A stretch of 64,000 nt of DNA from Flavobacteriales bacterium. Lineage in GTDB: Bacteria > Bacteroidota > Bacteroidia > Flavobacteriales_F > PHOS-HE28. The stretch is taken from contig CP065018.1 of assembly GCA_016700415.1 (NCBI GenBank), positions 1,928,001 through 1,992,000 on the forward strand, in the 5' to 3' direction. Below, piece by piece: positions 63,601 through 64,000 of the stretch. The notes beneath the pieces were generated by a model. It made no database searches, was not told the DNA's origin, and saw only the letters and a list, made by a program, of their open reading frames with translations. Each line of letters opens with the position of its first letter. The first letter of the stretch is position 1. The position numbers were made by a program, and so were the translations under genes.

Positions 63601-64000
63601 CGGCACCGATCGCACAGTTCACCGCCGCGCCGGCCACGGGTTGCGCACCGGTCACGATCAACTTCCAGGACCTGACCATCGGCGCGGCCTCCATGATCTG
63701 GCAGTTCGGCGACGGCACGTTCCAGAACGCGATGCCGGGCAACATTTCGCACGACTACGTGAACAATGGGACCGGCCTGGTGCAGTATCCGGTACACCTC
63801 ACCGCAACCTCTCCTTTCGGGTGTACGGACACCAGCACCGTTCCTGTAACCGTGTATCCGGCCATCGAGGCCCTTTTCCAACTGCCTGCGGAAGCCTGTT
63901 CCCCGGCAGTGGTCAACCTTACGGATGAAAGCACAGGGACCACGCAAGCGCTCTGGAACATGGGCGACGGCGTGACCCTTGTGGGCACTGACATCACGCA
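60642..64000 (+). CDS. giant PKD-repeat surface protein, 3' end outside window
   Basis: Open to the window end (at least 1119 codons). The ATG at 60642 begins a signal peptide (MTIRRSLLFPACIALSVASMAQ) followed by CPQLFDSQGNPSDAPVWISC, so I place the start there. About 13 PKD-like modules follow, each recognisable by its W-x-F-G-D-G core: IDWGDGSA, QWNFGDGTTW, QWDFDDGNG, LWDFGDGTTD, LWDFGDGSTD, VWYFGDGGN, QWDFGDGTTS, QWNFGDGSTG, HWSYGDGQT, LWTFGDGGG, IWQFGDGTF and LWNMGDGVT. Such proteins in Bacteroidota usually end in a T9SS type B domain, which would lie beyond the window. Predicted adhesin or matrix protein. Confidence 0.85.
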   Translation, partial: MTIRRSLLFPACIALSVASMAQCPQLFDSQGNPSDAPVWISCSGGNFTLLVASSTATGAYTIDWGDGSAVQSGAGLAPPQTVSHVYAAAVAVYTVNFTDIASGCVVTGTVTMEQSTSASIQIPVGGLTQVCAPQNVDFINSSTNTSPNTVFQWNFGDGTTWVTYDYTNLGQVLSHTYLPGTVGCETTVRLSAENACNTLQGGPSIATFNPIRVWDIDTANISPSATLLCWPDNEVTYLNTTNRNCLTQGNIFQRYESWNFGDYWGAGHDSIIDWTPWPPTFPHTIAYPAIGTYEVMMLDSNYCGIDTAYVTINIVPPPSVTLTANPTPVCAGHPVHFNETTIGGANYFQWDFDDGNGFNWTSAGDQDHTFNTQGTYDVRYAASIQGATAGCADTAMATVTVLPSPTAQFTLDEHAACTSLTTDPTNTSINAANYLWDFGDGTTDTQPDPPPHTYPTEGDYVITLTASNNQGCDNTATDTVHVYGVPQPVIGAQNVCEGAPAQFADLTVTAPGNPVQQWLWDFGDGSTDTVQAPEHLYAGGATYTVTLTVTTPYCSGTGTSTITVEPKPVAAISADPLSGCSPMDVTFTNASTGATNYVWYFGDGGNSNASDPVHTYLNPGTVDSVYTARLVASTASGCSDTVNTVITVAPTVLSMFTHDALPGCAPLDVNFTNNSTGATNFQWDFGDGTTSTVNSPSHTYVNQTGVLQVLTVTLAVSNWAGCSSTSQQSITVYPAPNFTFSAQPDSGCTPLLVVFPSVIGAVSYQWNFGDGSTGGGPTPQHTYINSTDSMLHFNVSLVATNAFGCVDSTSGVIVVYPSPVAAFTIASTSGCHPLTTTLTNTSQGASAYHWSYGDGQTSDTLASVHGHSWYNYQGPGASSNPVSLTAISDEGCTNTATATVQVFPQVHAAFVADSAGCSPLNPHFVNLSTGAGSYLWTFGDGGGSASTNPAHLYSQSGLADTLFHPVLIANSSFGCSDTATTTVLVHPAPIAQFTAAPATGCAPVTINFQDLTIGAASMIWQFGDGTFQNAMPGNISHDYVNNGTGLVQYPVHLTATSPFGCTDTSTVPVTVYPAIEALFQLPAEACSPAVVNLTDESTGTTQALWNMGDGVTLVGTDIT

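Noticed and set aside
60642..64000. Tandem DNA repeat array in the PKD gene
   Set aside because: Repetition is evident at protein level (FGDG modules), but the DNA between modules has diverged, so it is not a DNA-level tandem repeat or CRISPR.

Overview
The window looks like a GC-rich chromosome segment of a Bacteroidota bacterium, most likely Flavobacteriales-like. Many secreted proteins end in type IX secretion (T9SS) sorting domains of type A or type B. There is a nearly complete menaquinone pathway. Candidate promoters match the Bacteroidetes TAnnTTTG -7 box. Genes commonly overlap by ATGA with no visible Shine-Dalgarno sequence. I saw no rRNA, tRNA, CRISPR array, phage or insertion sequence.

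Layout. 1-7.5 kb: the end of gpmI, two tandem choice-of-anchor-L surface proteins, an M20 dipeptidase and an LEA-type lipoprotein. 7.5-14.6 kb: a small membrane protein, a DUF255 thioredoxin-domain gene broken by an in-frame TAA, a YD-repeat secreted protein, inorganic pyrophosphatase, an MFS transporter and a SulP transporter. 14.6-20.3 kb: a tightly overlapping minus-strand operon (UbiA prenyltransferase, fused DprE1-DprE2 epimerase, HAD phosphatase, GT-C-like membrane protein) that reads as a polyprenyl-phosphate arabinofuranose pathway with its transferase. 20.4-25.2 kb: kbl, a CPBP-like membrane protein, gatC, plsC, trpS and a DUF5679 mini-protein. 25.2-27.1 kb: two tandem paralogous membrane proteins of unknown function. 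27.1-35.1 kb: a menaquinone operon (hotdog thioesterase, menF, menD, menB, menA, menC, menE) with a VapBC-type toxin-antitoxin pair inserted on the opposite strand between menB and menA.

35.1-46.7 kb: an orphan OmpR-type regulator, then addB and addA separated by a small unknown gene, two T9SS-exported proteins and elaA. 46.7-55.5 kb: a haemoglobin/haem-type TonB receptor followed by four T9SS cargo genes showing duplication, an 80-bp repeat and a leftover sorting-domain tail. 55.9-58.8 kb: an operon of an MbnP-like lipoprotein and two MbnH/CcpA-type dihaem lipoproteins. 59-64 kb: a flavoprotein of the dihydrolipoamide dehydrogenase fold that lacks the redox disulfide, and a very large PKD-repeat protein starting at 60642 and running off the window.

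Best candidates for something little described are the arabinofuranose-type operon with its fused epimerase, the MbnP-MbnH-MbnH operon without a methanobactin context, the tandem membrane-protein pair with a conserved acidic/His motif, and the disulfide-less flavoprotein. All functions are inferred from recognisable motifs and gene order; no database search was run.
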